NCBI GenBank assembly: GCA_903850425.1
Contig: CAINLR010000190.1
Coordinates: 1 to 33,058 of the forward strand
DNA: 33,058 bases
Direction of reading: 5' to 3'
DNA from: an uncultured Verrucomicrobia subdivision 3 bacterium
GTDB lineage: Bacteria; Verrucomicrobiota; Verrucomicrobiia; Limisphaerales; UBA11358
Position 1 is the first letter of the stretch, and each line of letters opens with the position of its first letter. Positions 1-6,296 of this stretch are shown in pieces. A program made the position numbers and the translations under genes. Below the pieces are notes generated by a model. It did no database searches, was not told where the DNA came from, and saw only the letters and a list, made by a program, of their open reading frames with translations.

Positions 1-77
1 CCCTCCGGGGTGAGGCGGAGCGAAGGCGAGCGTAGCGAGCCGAGCGCAGCCGAACCCCGGAGGGGCGAAGCCCCTCC
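1..77. repeat. Nested GC-rich palindromic repeat
   Basis: Bases 1-10 are the exact reverse complement of 55-64, and a second hairpin follows: 59-66 pairs with 70-77 around a three-base gaa loop. The sequence between is built of reiterated 'gcgagc'-like motifs. No open frame of note runs through it and there is no T-run, so it is not a convincing terminator. Palindromes of this kind are usually dispersed intergenic repeats. It lies at the window edge, just upstream of the transposase remnant. Confidence 0.6.
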
Positions 78-158
78 GCGCGCGAAAAACTGGTCGAGGG
101 CGGGTCACGTTGGTTTCCTGTTGGGGTGTCAGCAAACACATCCAACACCACACCGCAC

Positions 159-266
159 ATGACCCACCACACCGATCCTGAACTATTCAATAACGTCCTG
201 CAACTCCTGACCGAACAAGGCCACGATGGCTGTCGAGCGCGGCGGTGGGTTCGTCGGCGAGAATGA
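159..266 (+). pseudogene. 5' fragment of an IS256-family transposase
   Basis: An ATG at 159 opens a frame reading MTHHTDPELFNNVLQLLTEQ followed by GHDG. This resembles the conserved start of IS256-family (mutator-type) transposases, where it normally continues into 'FAEALRILLNEAM'. Here the similarity stops at about base 230, where the frame runs into the antisense of the neighbouring ABC ATPase gene and ends at 264-266. Only about 24 transposase residues remain and no catalytic residues are present. The family call rests on recognising this N-terminus, so it is an inference. The fragment marks an insertion or deletion junction that removed the 3' end of the minus-strand gene. Confidence 0.6.
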
Positions 267-972
267 GGCTAGGCTCATTGGCGAGCGCGCGGGCCACGGC
301 GACGCGTTGCTGTTGTCCGCCAGAAAGCGCATCAGGAAGGTTGTTGGCACGGTCGGCCACGCCGTGGTATTCGAGCAATTCCATCGCCCGCTTGCGGGCT
401 GCGCGCGGCGAGACGTCGTTGATCTCCATGGCCACGGCGACATTTTCCAGAGCGTTGAGAAATGGAATGAGATTCGCCTTCTGGAAAACACACCCGAGGT
501 GCTGGCGACGGTAAGCGCGTAGGTCCACCAAAGCCCGGTCGCCCTCCATCACCGGTTCGCCAGCCATGATAATGCGTCCGACCGTTGGCGGATTGATCAG
601 GCCGATGGCGGTGAGGAAGGTGGATTTGCCTGCGCCACTCGGTCCGAGCAACGCCACAACCTCCCCGCGCGCCAGTGTCACCGAGACGTCTTTCATGGCC
701 ACAACCTCGGTGTTGCCCGAGCCGTAAATCTTGGTCAGGCCGATGGCCGCGATGGTGATAAGGATGCCGACCGCGAACAGGGTGGAAGTCAAAAACGCGC
801 GCCGGGTCGTTACCTGTCCTTGCTTGCTAATGAAGCCCACAATCAGCGGGATGCTCGCCAGATGGCAGGGACTCAGGACGATGCTGAGAATGCCCCACAC
901 GACCGCCGCCGCCAGCGCGAGAAGCGGCGCGCCTTCCACGGCGTGGCTGAGGTTGGTGAATAGTTGTTCCAT
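187..972 (-). CDS. Chimeric ArsG/CcdA-like membrane segment fused to a truncated ABC transporter ATPase
   Basis: This is a 261-residue open frame made of two unrelated halves. Residues 1-78 match the start of CcdA/DsbD-like permeases of the ArsG type: two or more hydrophobic helices and the motif LSPCHLASIPLIVGF, with Cys36. Such proteins are normally about 230 residues with six helices, so most of this one is missing. From residue 79 the frame reads as an ABC ATPase of the LolD/MacB/DevA type, without its first few residues: Walker A GPSGAGKST (110-118), Q-loop Gln164, signature LSGGQ (216-220), Walker B LILADE (236-241) and D-loop AALD. The switch histidine is absent because the frame runs into transposase antisense sequence and stops at 187. 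The likely history is an internal deletion joining two genes near base 738, then insertion-linked truncation near 230. Membrane insertion of the N-terminus is plausible, but normal transport function is not. It is the last gene of the minus-strand ArsF/DGC cluster, 35 bases after the ArsF-like gene. Confidence 0.8.
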   Translation of the reverse strand: MEQLFTNLSHAVEGAPLLALAAAVVWGILSIVLSPCHLASIPLIVGFISKQGQVTTRRAFLTSTLFAVGILITIAAIGLTKIYGSGNTEVVAMKDVSVTLARGEVVALLGPSGAGKSTFLTAIGLINPPTVGRIIMAGEPVMEGDRALVDLRAYRRQHLGCVFQKANLIPFLNALENVAVAMEINDVSPRAARKRAMELLEYHGVADRANNLPDALSGGQQQRVAVARALANEPSLILADEPTAALDSHRGLVRSGVAGRY

Positions 973-1007
973 AAATCAAAGCTGATTTCGTGCAGGGAAA
1001 CCGCCGG

Positions 1008-1463
1008 CTATTTCGGGTCGCGCAAAAATTTGTTCACTCCTGTTTCAATGTAGGCGTTGAACTTTACCGGATCTTCCACCAGTTGCCAGATGTCGCCGAG
1101 CAGCGTTCGCTGTTCATCTTTGCCTGCGTTCTGGCGGACCAGCACCAGCGATGGACATGGCAGTTTGTAGGCCAAGAGGAAATGGGCATTCTCTGGCAGG
1201 TCGTAGTTGAGCGGCTTGAACACCAACCGTTGCGCGTCCAGTTCCGGCTTGAACTGCCGCTCGATTATCGCCTTGGCCTGCTGCTCGATCTTCAAACAGG
1301 TTTCGCAATGGACGGTGCCATGAAAATAATAGGCGATGATTTGCTGGCTCGGCGCATTGGTCGTAGTGGTCACGGGGGCGGCTGGCTTGGAAGTATCCAC
1401 CGCCACGGTCGGCAGCGTCGCCACGAATAGCAACAGTCCGATAAAAAGCAGGCTTCGTTTCAT
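1008..1463 (-). CDS. ArsF-family-like exported CxxC thiol protein
   Basis: The 151-residue protein has an N-terminal signal or anchor helix (about residues 4-22), a low-complexity Pro/Thr linker, and a domain beginning IIAYYFHGTVHCETC with a Cys53-x-x-Cys56 pair and a further Cys103 in KLPCPSLVLV. This pattern matches the family annotated as nitrophenyl compound nitroreductase subunit ArsF, a thioredoxin-like protein usually encoded beside ArsG-type CcdA permeases. I chose the ATG at 1463 because it begins directly at the signal peptide; upstream in-frame codons overlap the DGC gene. Only 7 bases separate it from the DGC stop and 35 from the chimeric gene, so the genes form one transcription unit. 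A role in periplasmic thiol or electron transfer is inferred; the arsenical substrate linked to the family name is not shown here. Confidence 0.75.
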   Translation of the reverse strand: MKRSLLFIGLLLFVATLPTVAVDTSKPAAPVTTTTNAPSQQIIAYYFHGTVHCETCLKIEQQAKAIIERQFKPELDAQRLVFKPLNYDLPENAHFLLAYKLPCPSLVLVRQNAGKDEQRTLLGDIWQLVEDPVKFNAYIETGVNKFLRDPK

Positions 1464-1470
1464 AAAATTC

Positions 1471-1851
1471 TCACGCAAGTAGAGCCGCGCCTTGGTTGGC
1501 AACAAGCCGAAGGTTTTCATCCGTGGCCGGGCTGGAACCTTTGTGCAGGCCCATCTCAAACAACTTCAAATGTTGAAAACCGGTGAACGCGGCTTGCTCC
1601 AGCATCTTGCGGGCGCATTCCTGCGGGCAGCCGTCAATCACCAGAATTTTCCCGGCCACCCTGGTCGTTTCCAGGATGGTGTTGACCCGACCGCCAATGC
1701 CGGCAAGGCAATACATCTTGCCCGTTTGGTCAAGGGTCATTTGCCGGGCGGCGCGGTCGGTCAGGCCGCCCACATCGGAAGCGCCGGAGCACGGAAAGAT
1801 GAGCTTGGGCGCGGACGAACAAGTGCATTGGGGATTTGTATTCATAGGCAT
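1471..1851 (-). CDS. DGC-domain putative zinc-binding protein
   Basis: A 126-residue cytosolic protein with the hallmark DGC motif (Asp73-Gly74-Cys75) in VIDGCPQECA, plus an N-terminal CTC pair (Cys9, Cys11), Cys21 in FPCSGASDVGGLTD and Cys48 in MYCLAGIGG. This layout fits the DGC family (PF08859), predicted to bind zinc or another metal. The ATG at 1851 is preferred because its first base is the last base of the upstream TAA stop, which suggests translational coupling; a second ATG two codons later is also possible. In other genomes the family sits beside ArsF/ArsG-type genes, as here. The biochemical role is unknown. A part in metal or metalloid thiol handling is inferred from its neighbours. 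Confidence 0.75.
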   Translation of the reverse strand: MPMNTNPQCTCSSAPKLIFPCSGASDVGGLTDRAARQMTLDQTGKMYCLAGIGGRVNTILETTRVAGKILVIDGCPQECARKMLEQAAFTGFQHLKLFEMGLHKGSSPATDENLRLVANQGAALLA

Positions 1852-2114
1852 TATGGTTGTTTGAGGGGTGGTGTGAGGTTTGTGGCGGAGGACAGTTGAG
1901 CAGTGCCGTTGGTTGCAACTCGGTTCGTCCCGGAGGTTGACCGCATCCCGTCCAGCATTGGCCGTAGTGGAAAACAAGTGCCACAACTCTGGCCTGTGCC
2001 GTCGGAACTGGGCCCATGCCTGGCCGCTGACCACGCCAACAAGGTGATCAGCACGGTCCCGGCCAGAATGTTTTGGGTGCGGGGTTTCAAGCGGTTCTGC
2101 TGGTTCAGTTGCAC
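1851..2114 (-). CDS. Small single-pass membrane protein with a CxxC motif
   Basis: I do not recognise this 87-residue product. It starts with a basic stretch (residues 1-12), then one hydrophobic helix (about 15-31), then a polar tail containing a CGTC motif and ending in a Pro/Thr-rich stretch. The start is a GTG at 2114 that overlaps the stop of the upstream gene by ten bases, and its TAA overlaps the ATG of the DGC gene by one base. This tight packing is the main argument that it is a real gene. The anchor plus CxxC suggests a small redox or metal-binding partner of the ArsF-like protein, which is inference only. Confidence 0.5.
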   Translation of the reverse strand: MQLNQQNRLKPRTQNILAGTVLITLLAWSAARHGPSSDGTGQSCGTCFPLRPMLDGMRSTSGTNRVATNGTAQLSSATNLTPPLKQP

Positions 2115-2449
2115 TCGCCGAGCTTGCAGGCTTTAGCGATCTGCGCCGGTGATAGTTTCATCTTGTCCGCGAGCGCCTGTGCGATGGTGATTTGCCGCCC
2201 CGTCATCGCCGGGCGCGCGTTGAGCCCCTTTTGCAGATTCGCTTCGTTGACAGAGAAACCCTGTTTGAAGCAACCAGCCGAAACGCATTTACCTTCGGCG
2301 CTTTTGCTCTGGCCGAACCACGCGATAGCGGTGGCGGGTTCAAGCGACGCGATCTGGCCATCGAGCGTTTTCACGCGTATGAGTTCGCCGCTGAACCCGT
2401 CCTTCGCTTCGACTTCGATGTCCTGCTTCAACCGCGCTGCCACCCCCAA
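2105..2449 (-). CDS. Cysteine-containing hypothetical protein, probably 5'-truncated
   Basis: The 114-residue frame can only start at TTG 2449. Upstream in frame it continues through codons reading GCCTHCS to a TAA at 2471-2473, with no ATG or GTG. Recognisable rarA sequence from the opposite strand begins almost exactly there (about 2475), so the original N-terminus, perhaps with a signal peptide before the Cys cluster, has probably been lost. The remaining protein has paired cysteines in KCVSAGCF and ACKLGEC at its C-terminus and no predicted membrane helix. It is the first gene of the thiol-protein cluster and its stop overlaps the next start. I cannot name the family; metal or thiol chemistry is suggested only by cysteines and neighbours. 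Confidence 0.5.
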   Translation of the reverse strand: MGVAARLKQDIEVEAKDGFSGELIRVKTLDGQIASLEPATAIAWFGQSKSAEGKCVSAGCFKQGFSVNEANLQKGLNARPAMTGRQITIAQALADKMKLSPAQIAKACKLGECN

Positions 2450-2478
2450 CGAACAATGCGTGCAACAGCCTTAGGGCG

Positions 2479-2601
2479 ATGGCCGACCCAATGGCATTAA
2501 TGTTTGCCAATGCCGCCTTGCAGGCGGTTGAAAAAATCGGTTGGCCAGAGGCGAAACTTCATCTCGCACAAGCGACGATTTACATTTCCACGGCACCCAA
2601 T
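2479..2601 (+). pseudogene. Fragment of replication-associated recombination protein A (rarA/mgsA)
   Basis: About 41 residues beginning MADPMALMFANAALQAVEKI and continuing GWPEAKLHLAQATIYISTAPN match the conserved C-terminal part of RarA/MgsA AAA+ proteins, just after their 'SEDIG' segment. There is no ATPase domain upstream, and downstream the sequence no longer resembles RarA, where the family would continue with KSN and the final helical domain. It is therefore a stranded internal fragment. It lies opposite to and between the minus-strand gene remnants on either side, and marks a rearrangement breakpoint on at least its left edge (about 2475). Confidence 0.65.
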
Positions 2602-2814
2602 CCAGCCCAGACTCCAGGCGAAGTTATGCAGGCCTTTCAAGAAATTGACGATGGACACTTGGCCGTCTTTAAACACGGCCAAGAAATCATCCGCGTTGGT
2701 TTCCATCAATCGTTTGTTTCGCAGCACGTCAAAGGCAGCCGACTTGAACACGCTGGCGTATTGCTGCGGCTCACAGAGCCGCGCTCCACGTATTGCTTGC
2801 TTATCCGTGTCCAT
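2497..2814 (-). CDS. Doubtful ORF in a mosaic segment
   Basis: An open frame from ATG 2814 would give about 105 residues. Its last third is antisense to the rarA fragment, so at most the first two thirds (MDTDKQAIRGARLCEPQQYA and on through LMETNADDFLAVFKDGQVS) could be native. The segment also contains a perfect hairpin, 2766-2772 with 2776-2782, that reads as a dispersed repeat. The part at 2610-2750 has the composition of coding sequence and may be the start of an unrecognised gene cut off by the rearrangement. I would not assign a function. Confidence 0.25.
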   Translation of the reverse strand: MDTDKQAIRGARLCEPQQYASVFKSAAFDVLRNKRLMETNADDFLAVFKDGQVSIVNFLKGLHNFAWSLGWIGCRGNVNRRLCEMKFRLWPTDFFNRLQGGIGKH

Positions 2815-2825
2815 CGGTGGTTGAG

Positions 2826-4184
2826 TTATGGTTCCCAATCCGTCCACGTCACCAGATCACCGAGCGCCGGACGCCCGTCGTGACGCCACGTCAGCGGCGG
2901 GTTTTGCATCTGGCCTAGCGGGCAAATCCGCGTCGCGCCCCAGCGCGCGAAACGCAGCGCCAGCTCTTTCGTTTTTTCCGGCAGCGCGGCGACGCCCACG
3001 GTCGAAACCTTGCCGTGAATCTCATCCACGCCTGGCATGACCGCGGCCACGTCCGGAACCGGCTTCACATAGATAAATCGGTTCAGCGGCGAGAAGCGAA
3101 AACGCACTTCATGCTCGAATACCACCGTCCACGCGGTGGAATTCTGGCTGGACCAGATCCTCGCGTCGGCGCGGTGCGCGGCGATGGTTTCGTAAATCGT
3201 CCGCTGCGACGCAATGGCCGCCGCCGCTTCCACGGCAATTTTCCCGCGTGGCGCAGACGCTTCACGCTTCGCCAGTTCGACGGCGAGCCGGGCGGCAAAT
3301 TTGTCCGACTCCACCGCGCCGCGTTCCTCGACGTAAATGACGTGCGGCGAGAGGCAGCCGTTTTGATCCCACGCAACCAGGTCGTCCGCCGCGCGCGAAA
3401 CAACTTCTGCAACCGTTTCCTCGCGCAAGACTTCTCGCGTCACAAAGCCCAAGCTCACGCGCTGGCCGTAGCCCAGAAAGCGGACCTTCGCCGGCAATTG
3501 CGCGCGAATTGCCGCGAGCGTTTCGTCAGCGCCCGTCGCCGTTAGACAATCCGCGCGGTCAAACAGCACGGTTTCCAATTCGCGATTGCCGCCGCGCCAT
3601 TCGGCAATTTCCAGGCACGCACCGAGTTTCGGGTCGGCCTGATAAATCGAGTGCGCGAACAGCCGGGGCAACAGCGATGCGCCACTTGCGCACTTCACAA
3701 ATTGCGCCGACCGCGTGAGCAAACCCAGCGTGATACTCATCAAGGTCGGGTTGGGAATATTCCCCGCGGCGATGTGCACCAGAAATTCCGGGCCATGGGC
3801 CATGGCTGTGCGGCTGGACTTTTCCTCATCGGCCCCCACAAATCGATCCAACCGCTGCGCGTGGCCGAGTTCCTGTTCCAGCAACGCCTGAAAGTTATCC
3901 GGCGTGAACTGGCGGAAAAAACCATCCAAGCCTGTCGCCAAAACCGCCTGGGAATATCCGGTTTCCGCTGGGCCAAGTTCCAACGCGTGTTTGCGAAATA
4001 TATTTTCCGGCTGCCGCCAGTCCGTGGCGACCTCGCAGAGGATTTTCACAATCTCGTCCGTCGAGCGGGGCCCCAGATATTTCTCGCGGTTGCGTTTCAG
4101 CGTGTCGCACGCGGCCTCAATCATGGCGGGCGGCAGCACCGCTTCCGGCGGCAGGTCGGCGAAAAAAAAGTTGGGCAGGTTCAT
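2826..4184 (-). CDS. Acyl-CoA reductase (LuxC family)
   Basis: The 452-residue protein matches the LuxC family (PF05893), which reduces a fatty acyl group, received as a thioester, to an aldehyde with NADPH. Visible features are the HIAAGNIPNP motif (137-146), the nucleotide-binding-like FVKCASGAS stretch (161-170) and the likely catalytic cysteine Cys277 in WDQNGCLSPHVIYVE, the usual aldehyde-dehydrogenase-like nucleophile context. Length is normal for the family. I chose ATG 4184; a GTG at 4196 would add four residues. It follows the LuxE homologue on the same strand, about 90 bases downstream across a palindromic repeat, so the two probably form a transfer-and-reduction pair. No luciferase genes are present, so the aldehyde is likely used for lipid or pigment chemistry (inference). 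Confidence 0.88.
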   Translation of the reverse strand: MNLPNFFFADLPPEAVLPPAMIEAACDTLKRNREKYLGPRSTDEIVKILCEVATDWRQPENIFRKHALELGPAETGYSQAVLATGLDGFFRQFTPDNFQALLEQELGHAQRLDRFVGADEEKSSRTAMAHGPEFLVHIAAGNIPNPTLMSITLGLLTRSAQFVKCASGASLLPRLFAHSIYQADPKLGACLEIAEWRGGNRELETVLFDRADCLTATGADETLAAIRAQLPAKVRFLGYGQRVSLGFVTREVLREETVAEVVSRAADDLVAWDQNGCLSPHVIYVEERGAVESDKFAARLAVELAKREASAPRGKIAVEAAAAIASQRTIYETIAAHRADARIWSSQNSTAWTVVFEHEVRFRFSPLNRFIYVKPVPDVAAVMPGVDEIHGKVSTVGVAALPEKTKELALRFARWGATRICPLGQMQNPPLTWRHDGRPALGDLVTWTDWEP

Positions 4185-4194
4185 CGAAGTTATC

Positions 4195-4265
4195 ACCGCA
4201 GAGAGCGCACAGATCTCAAAGAGATTCTTGTTTCAATTCTGTGTGTTCTCTGCGTTCTTTGCGGT
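4195..4265. repeat. Imperfect palindromic intergenic repeat
   Basis: Between the LuxE stop and LuxC start, accgca...gcgcacaga (4195-4213) pairs imperfectly with tctgtgtgtt...tttgcggt (4239-4265). The motif 'accgcagag...ctctgcg' is of a type seen scattered through many environmental bacterial genomes. There is no following T-run, so it is more likely a mobile palindrome than a terminator. Confidence 0.6.
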
Positions 4266-4274
4266 TTCATTTCA

Positions 4275-5408
4275 TTACATGGTCATCAGCGAGCAGCCGC
4301 GCGGCTCGGCCAGTTGCGCGCGCCCAATCAGTTCAAAGCCGTCGCCCCGGCGGATGCCCAAGTCTTCGGTCTGGATCGCCGCGACGGAAAAGACGTTCGC
4401 CAAATCAAAGACGCGAATCAATCCCGTTTCGCCCTCAGCCACTTCGCGGCCCGTTTCGGGAGAAATGATTTGCACGCGGGACCAGGGTGGGAAATGGAAG
4501 GGCCGTGGTTGACTGTGAATTGTGAATTCTGAATTCTGAATTTCTCGATCGTAGGCCTGTGAACTCAGTTCGCTCATGCCGTATTCACAGATGATGTTTT
4601 GGCCCGGAACCCCGAGCCGCTCCGTGATCAGCGCGTGTAATTCCGCCTTGGGCAAAACGCGCGAACGGTTTTTGTAGCCGCCGGTTTCCAGGACGCGCGA
4701 GCCGGCTGGCAATTGAAACCGCAGATTATTCTCCACCAAGAAATCCAGCAACTGCACAAAGGAAAAAGCCGTGCCCAGCAGAAAAACCGGATCACCTTGC
4801 CGGGTTGATTCAGCGACAACCTCGCGCACGTCGTCAAATTCCAAAGCCCAGCCACCATCCGGCATTACTTTGCCATGGAACTTGGTTGCTCCAACCAGCA
4901 CTCCAGCGTCTCCAAGCTGGCACTGGATGGACCGAAACATATGAACCAACGAAGAATGCGGCACCTGTGCTGACGGTGGCGTCAGGCAGGCGAACCGTAA
5001 ATCGTGAAGCGATGATTTGAAATCCGGCAGAGTGTTTGGAAGAAACCACTGCCACAACGAGGCCTCATAAAGCGCCAGAGATGCAGCACCGTGAAAATGC
5101 CGGCTCGGCTTTTGTCCGCTCGTGCCGCTGGAATGAAAGACGGCGGAACGCTCGTCCGGCGCGAGGCTGGTCAGTTCCAATTCCTTGAACGCGGCGGTCG
5201 GCACGGCGGGAATCTGGGTCCAGTTTTGAACCGTCGTGGGCGTTAATTGGCGGACTTCACAAATTCTGCGATAGGCGGAATTATTGGCAAATTGAAGGGC
5301 GAAGAGTTCCAGCGCGAGGTCGGCGAATTGCCGCTGGCCGCTGGCCGCTGGCCGTTGGACAATCCATTCGCGCAGCCGCGTGGCGAAAGTATAAAGTGCT
5401 GTATTCAT
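4275..5408 (-). CDS. Acyl-protein synthetase (LuxE family)
   Basis: A 377-residue member of the LuxE family (PF04443), ANL-superfamily enzymes that activate a carboxylic acid with ATP and pass it to a partner's cysteine. The phosphate-binding loop is seen at 93-104 (SSGTSGQKPSRH), and ICEYGMSELSSQAYD matches the aryl or acyl-adenylate region. The length is typical of LuxE. A peptide near the C-terminus, REIQNSEFTIHS, is encoded by a 7-bp tandem repeat (4514-4541) and looks like an in-frame insertion into a surface loop just after the adenylate motif. The gene lies directly upstream of the LuxC homologue in the same direction, which supports a fatty-acid reductase complex. The ATG at 5408 is well placed at the first conserved residues. 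Confidence 0.87.
   Translation of the reverse strand: MNTALYTFATRLREWIVQRPAASGQRQFADLALELFALQFANNSAYRRICEVRQLTPTTVQNWTQIPAVPTAAFKELELTSLAPDERSAVFHSSGTSGQKPSRHFHGAASLALYEASLWQWFLPNTLPDFKSSLHDLRFACLTPPSAQVPHSSLVHMFRSIQCQLGDAGVLVGATKFHGKVMPDGGWALEFDDVREVVAESTRQGDPVFLLGTAFSFVQLLDFLVENNLRFQLPAGSRVLETGGYKNRSRVLPKAELHALITERLGVPGQNIICEYGMSELSSQAYDREIQNSEFTIHSQPRPFHFPPWSRVQIISPETGREVAEGETGLIRVFDLANVFSVAAIQTEDLGIRRGDGFELIGRAQLAEPRGCSLMTM
4514..4541. repeat. 7-bp tandem repeat inside the luxE homologue
   Basis: Four head-to-tail heptamers (tgtgaat, tgtgaat, tctgaat, tctgaat) lie within coding sequence. Both the A+T content and the peptide they encode contrast with the surrounding GC-rich enzyme sequence, so this is probably a dispersed simple repeat that inserted or expanded in frame. 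Replication slippage by one unit would shift the frame. Confidence 0.75.
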
Positions 5409-5530
5409 GCGGTGTTTGTTTGCCGGCTGGTTTTCCGCGACAGCCGAATAAGGAGCTTATCTAACATTATTATTGTCGCAAGCCATGATTTATGACTTGC
5501 TTGATCACAGTCATTCCAATCTACACGACC

Positions 5531-6241
5531 ATGCAAAAGAGATTATTTCGCTATTGGATCTTTCTCTGGCTGGTTGCCGGAGTCTTTTTCCTATATCCTA
5601 TCAACAATCTCTTTCTTCGAATCGGACTGCTGGGCTCGTTGCTAGCCGTGTGGACCGGCTGCTTATTTTTTGGCTTCAGATGGAAATTTTTTCGCATCGT
5701 ATTTTTGTTGCTCACCGTCTCGATTATCGGCTTCTTTTTTTGCCCAGGCCGAAAGTATGAGGAAGAGAAACTGCGGGAGACTTATGTCCACGCCTTACAA
5801 TCATACGAAGGAACAAGATATATCTGGGGCGGAGAGAACAAGCTTGGAATTGATTGCTCAGGCTTGGTGCGAGCTGGCTTGATCAAAGCAAATTTTCGAA
5901 ATGGCCTGCTGACCCTGAATCCCCGACTCCTTCGCTACGCATTGTATCTATGGTGGCATGATTCCTCAGCCGAAGCGCTGGGAAACGAATACGGTCAGCA
6001 AACCAAACACCTGCTCGCACAAGTCAGCCTAAATGACCTCGGCCAAAATACAATTCTGCCCGGGGACATGGCTGTGACCATCAGTGGAGTCCACATTATG
6101 GCATTTCTAGGCGACAGCAAATGGATCGAGGCAGATCCCAATTTGAAAAAAGTTGTGATCGTTCAAGTGCCGGAAGGAAACAATCCTTGGTTTCAGGAAT
6201 CGTTCAACATCGTGCGTTGGCAGGAACTTGCAAGCGAATGA
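5531..6241 (+). CDS. NlpC/P60-type cysteine hydrolase with N-terminal membrane helices
   Basis: A 236-residue protein with about three hydrophobic helices (roughly 9-22, 31-49, 54-72) followed by an NlpC/P60 (C40 peptidase) domain. The catalytic cysteine is Cys109 in GIDCSGLVRAG, the histidine is His188 in ISGVHIMAF, and LPGDMAV is the usual loop before it. Family members cleave peptidoglycan stem peptides or related amides, and the helices suggest a membrane-anchored enzyme. The start at 5531 is chosen at the basic MQKR before the first helix; an ATG at 5492 is in frame. Coding G+C is clearly lower than in the flanking genes, which may mean recent acquisition. It lies alone on the plus strand between two minus-strand units. 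Confidence 0.8.
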   Translation: MQKRLFRYWIFLWLVAGVFFLYPINNLFLRIGLLGSLLAVWTGCLFFGFRWKFFRIVFLLLTVSIIGFFFCPGRKYEEEKLRETYVHALQSYEGTRYIWGGENKLGIDCSGLVRAGLIKANFRNGLLTLNPRLLRYALYLWWHDSSAEALGNEYGQQTKHLLAQVSLNDLGQNTILPGDMAVTISGVHIMAFLGDSKWIEADPNLKKVVIVQVPEGNNPWFQESFNIVRWQELASE

Positions 6242-6296
6242 ACGGGCTGCACTCCAGATACGCCGTTGAGCCTGCGAAAATTAACGCCGGCAAATA

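Noticed and set aside
59-77. Hairpin as a Rho-independent terminator
   Set aside because: The stem is strong but is not followed by a T-run on either strand; a dispersed repeat is a better description.
2826-5408. Bioluminescence (lux) operon
   Set aside because: Only LuxC and LuxE homologues are present; there are no luciferase alpha/beta or LuxD genes.
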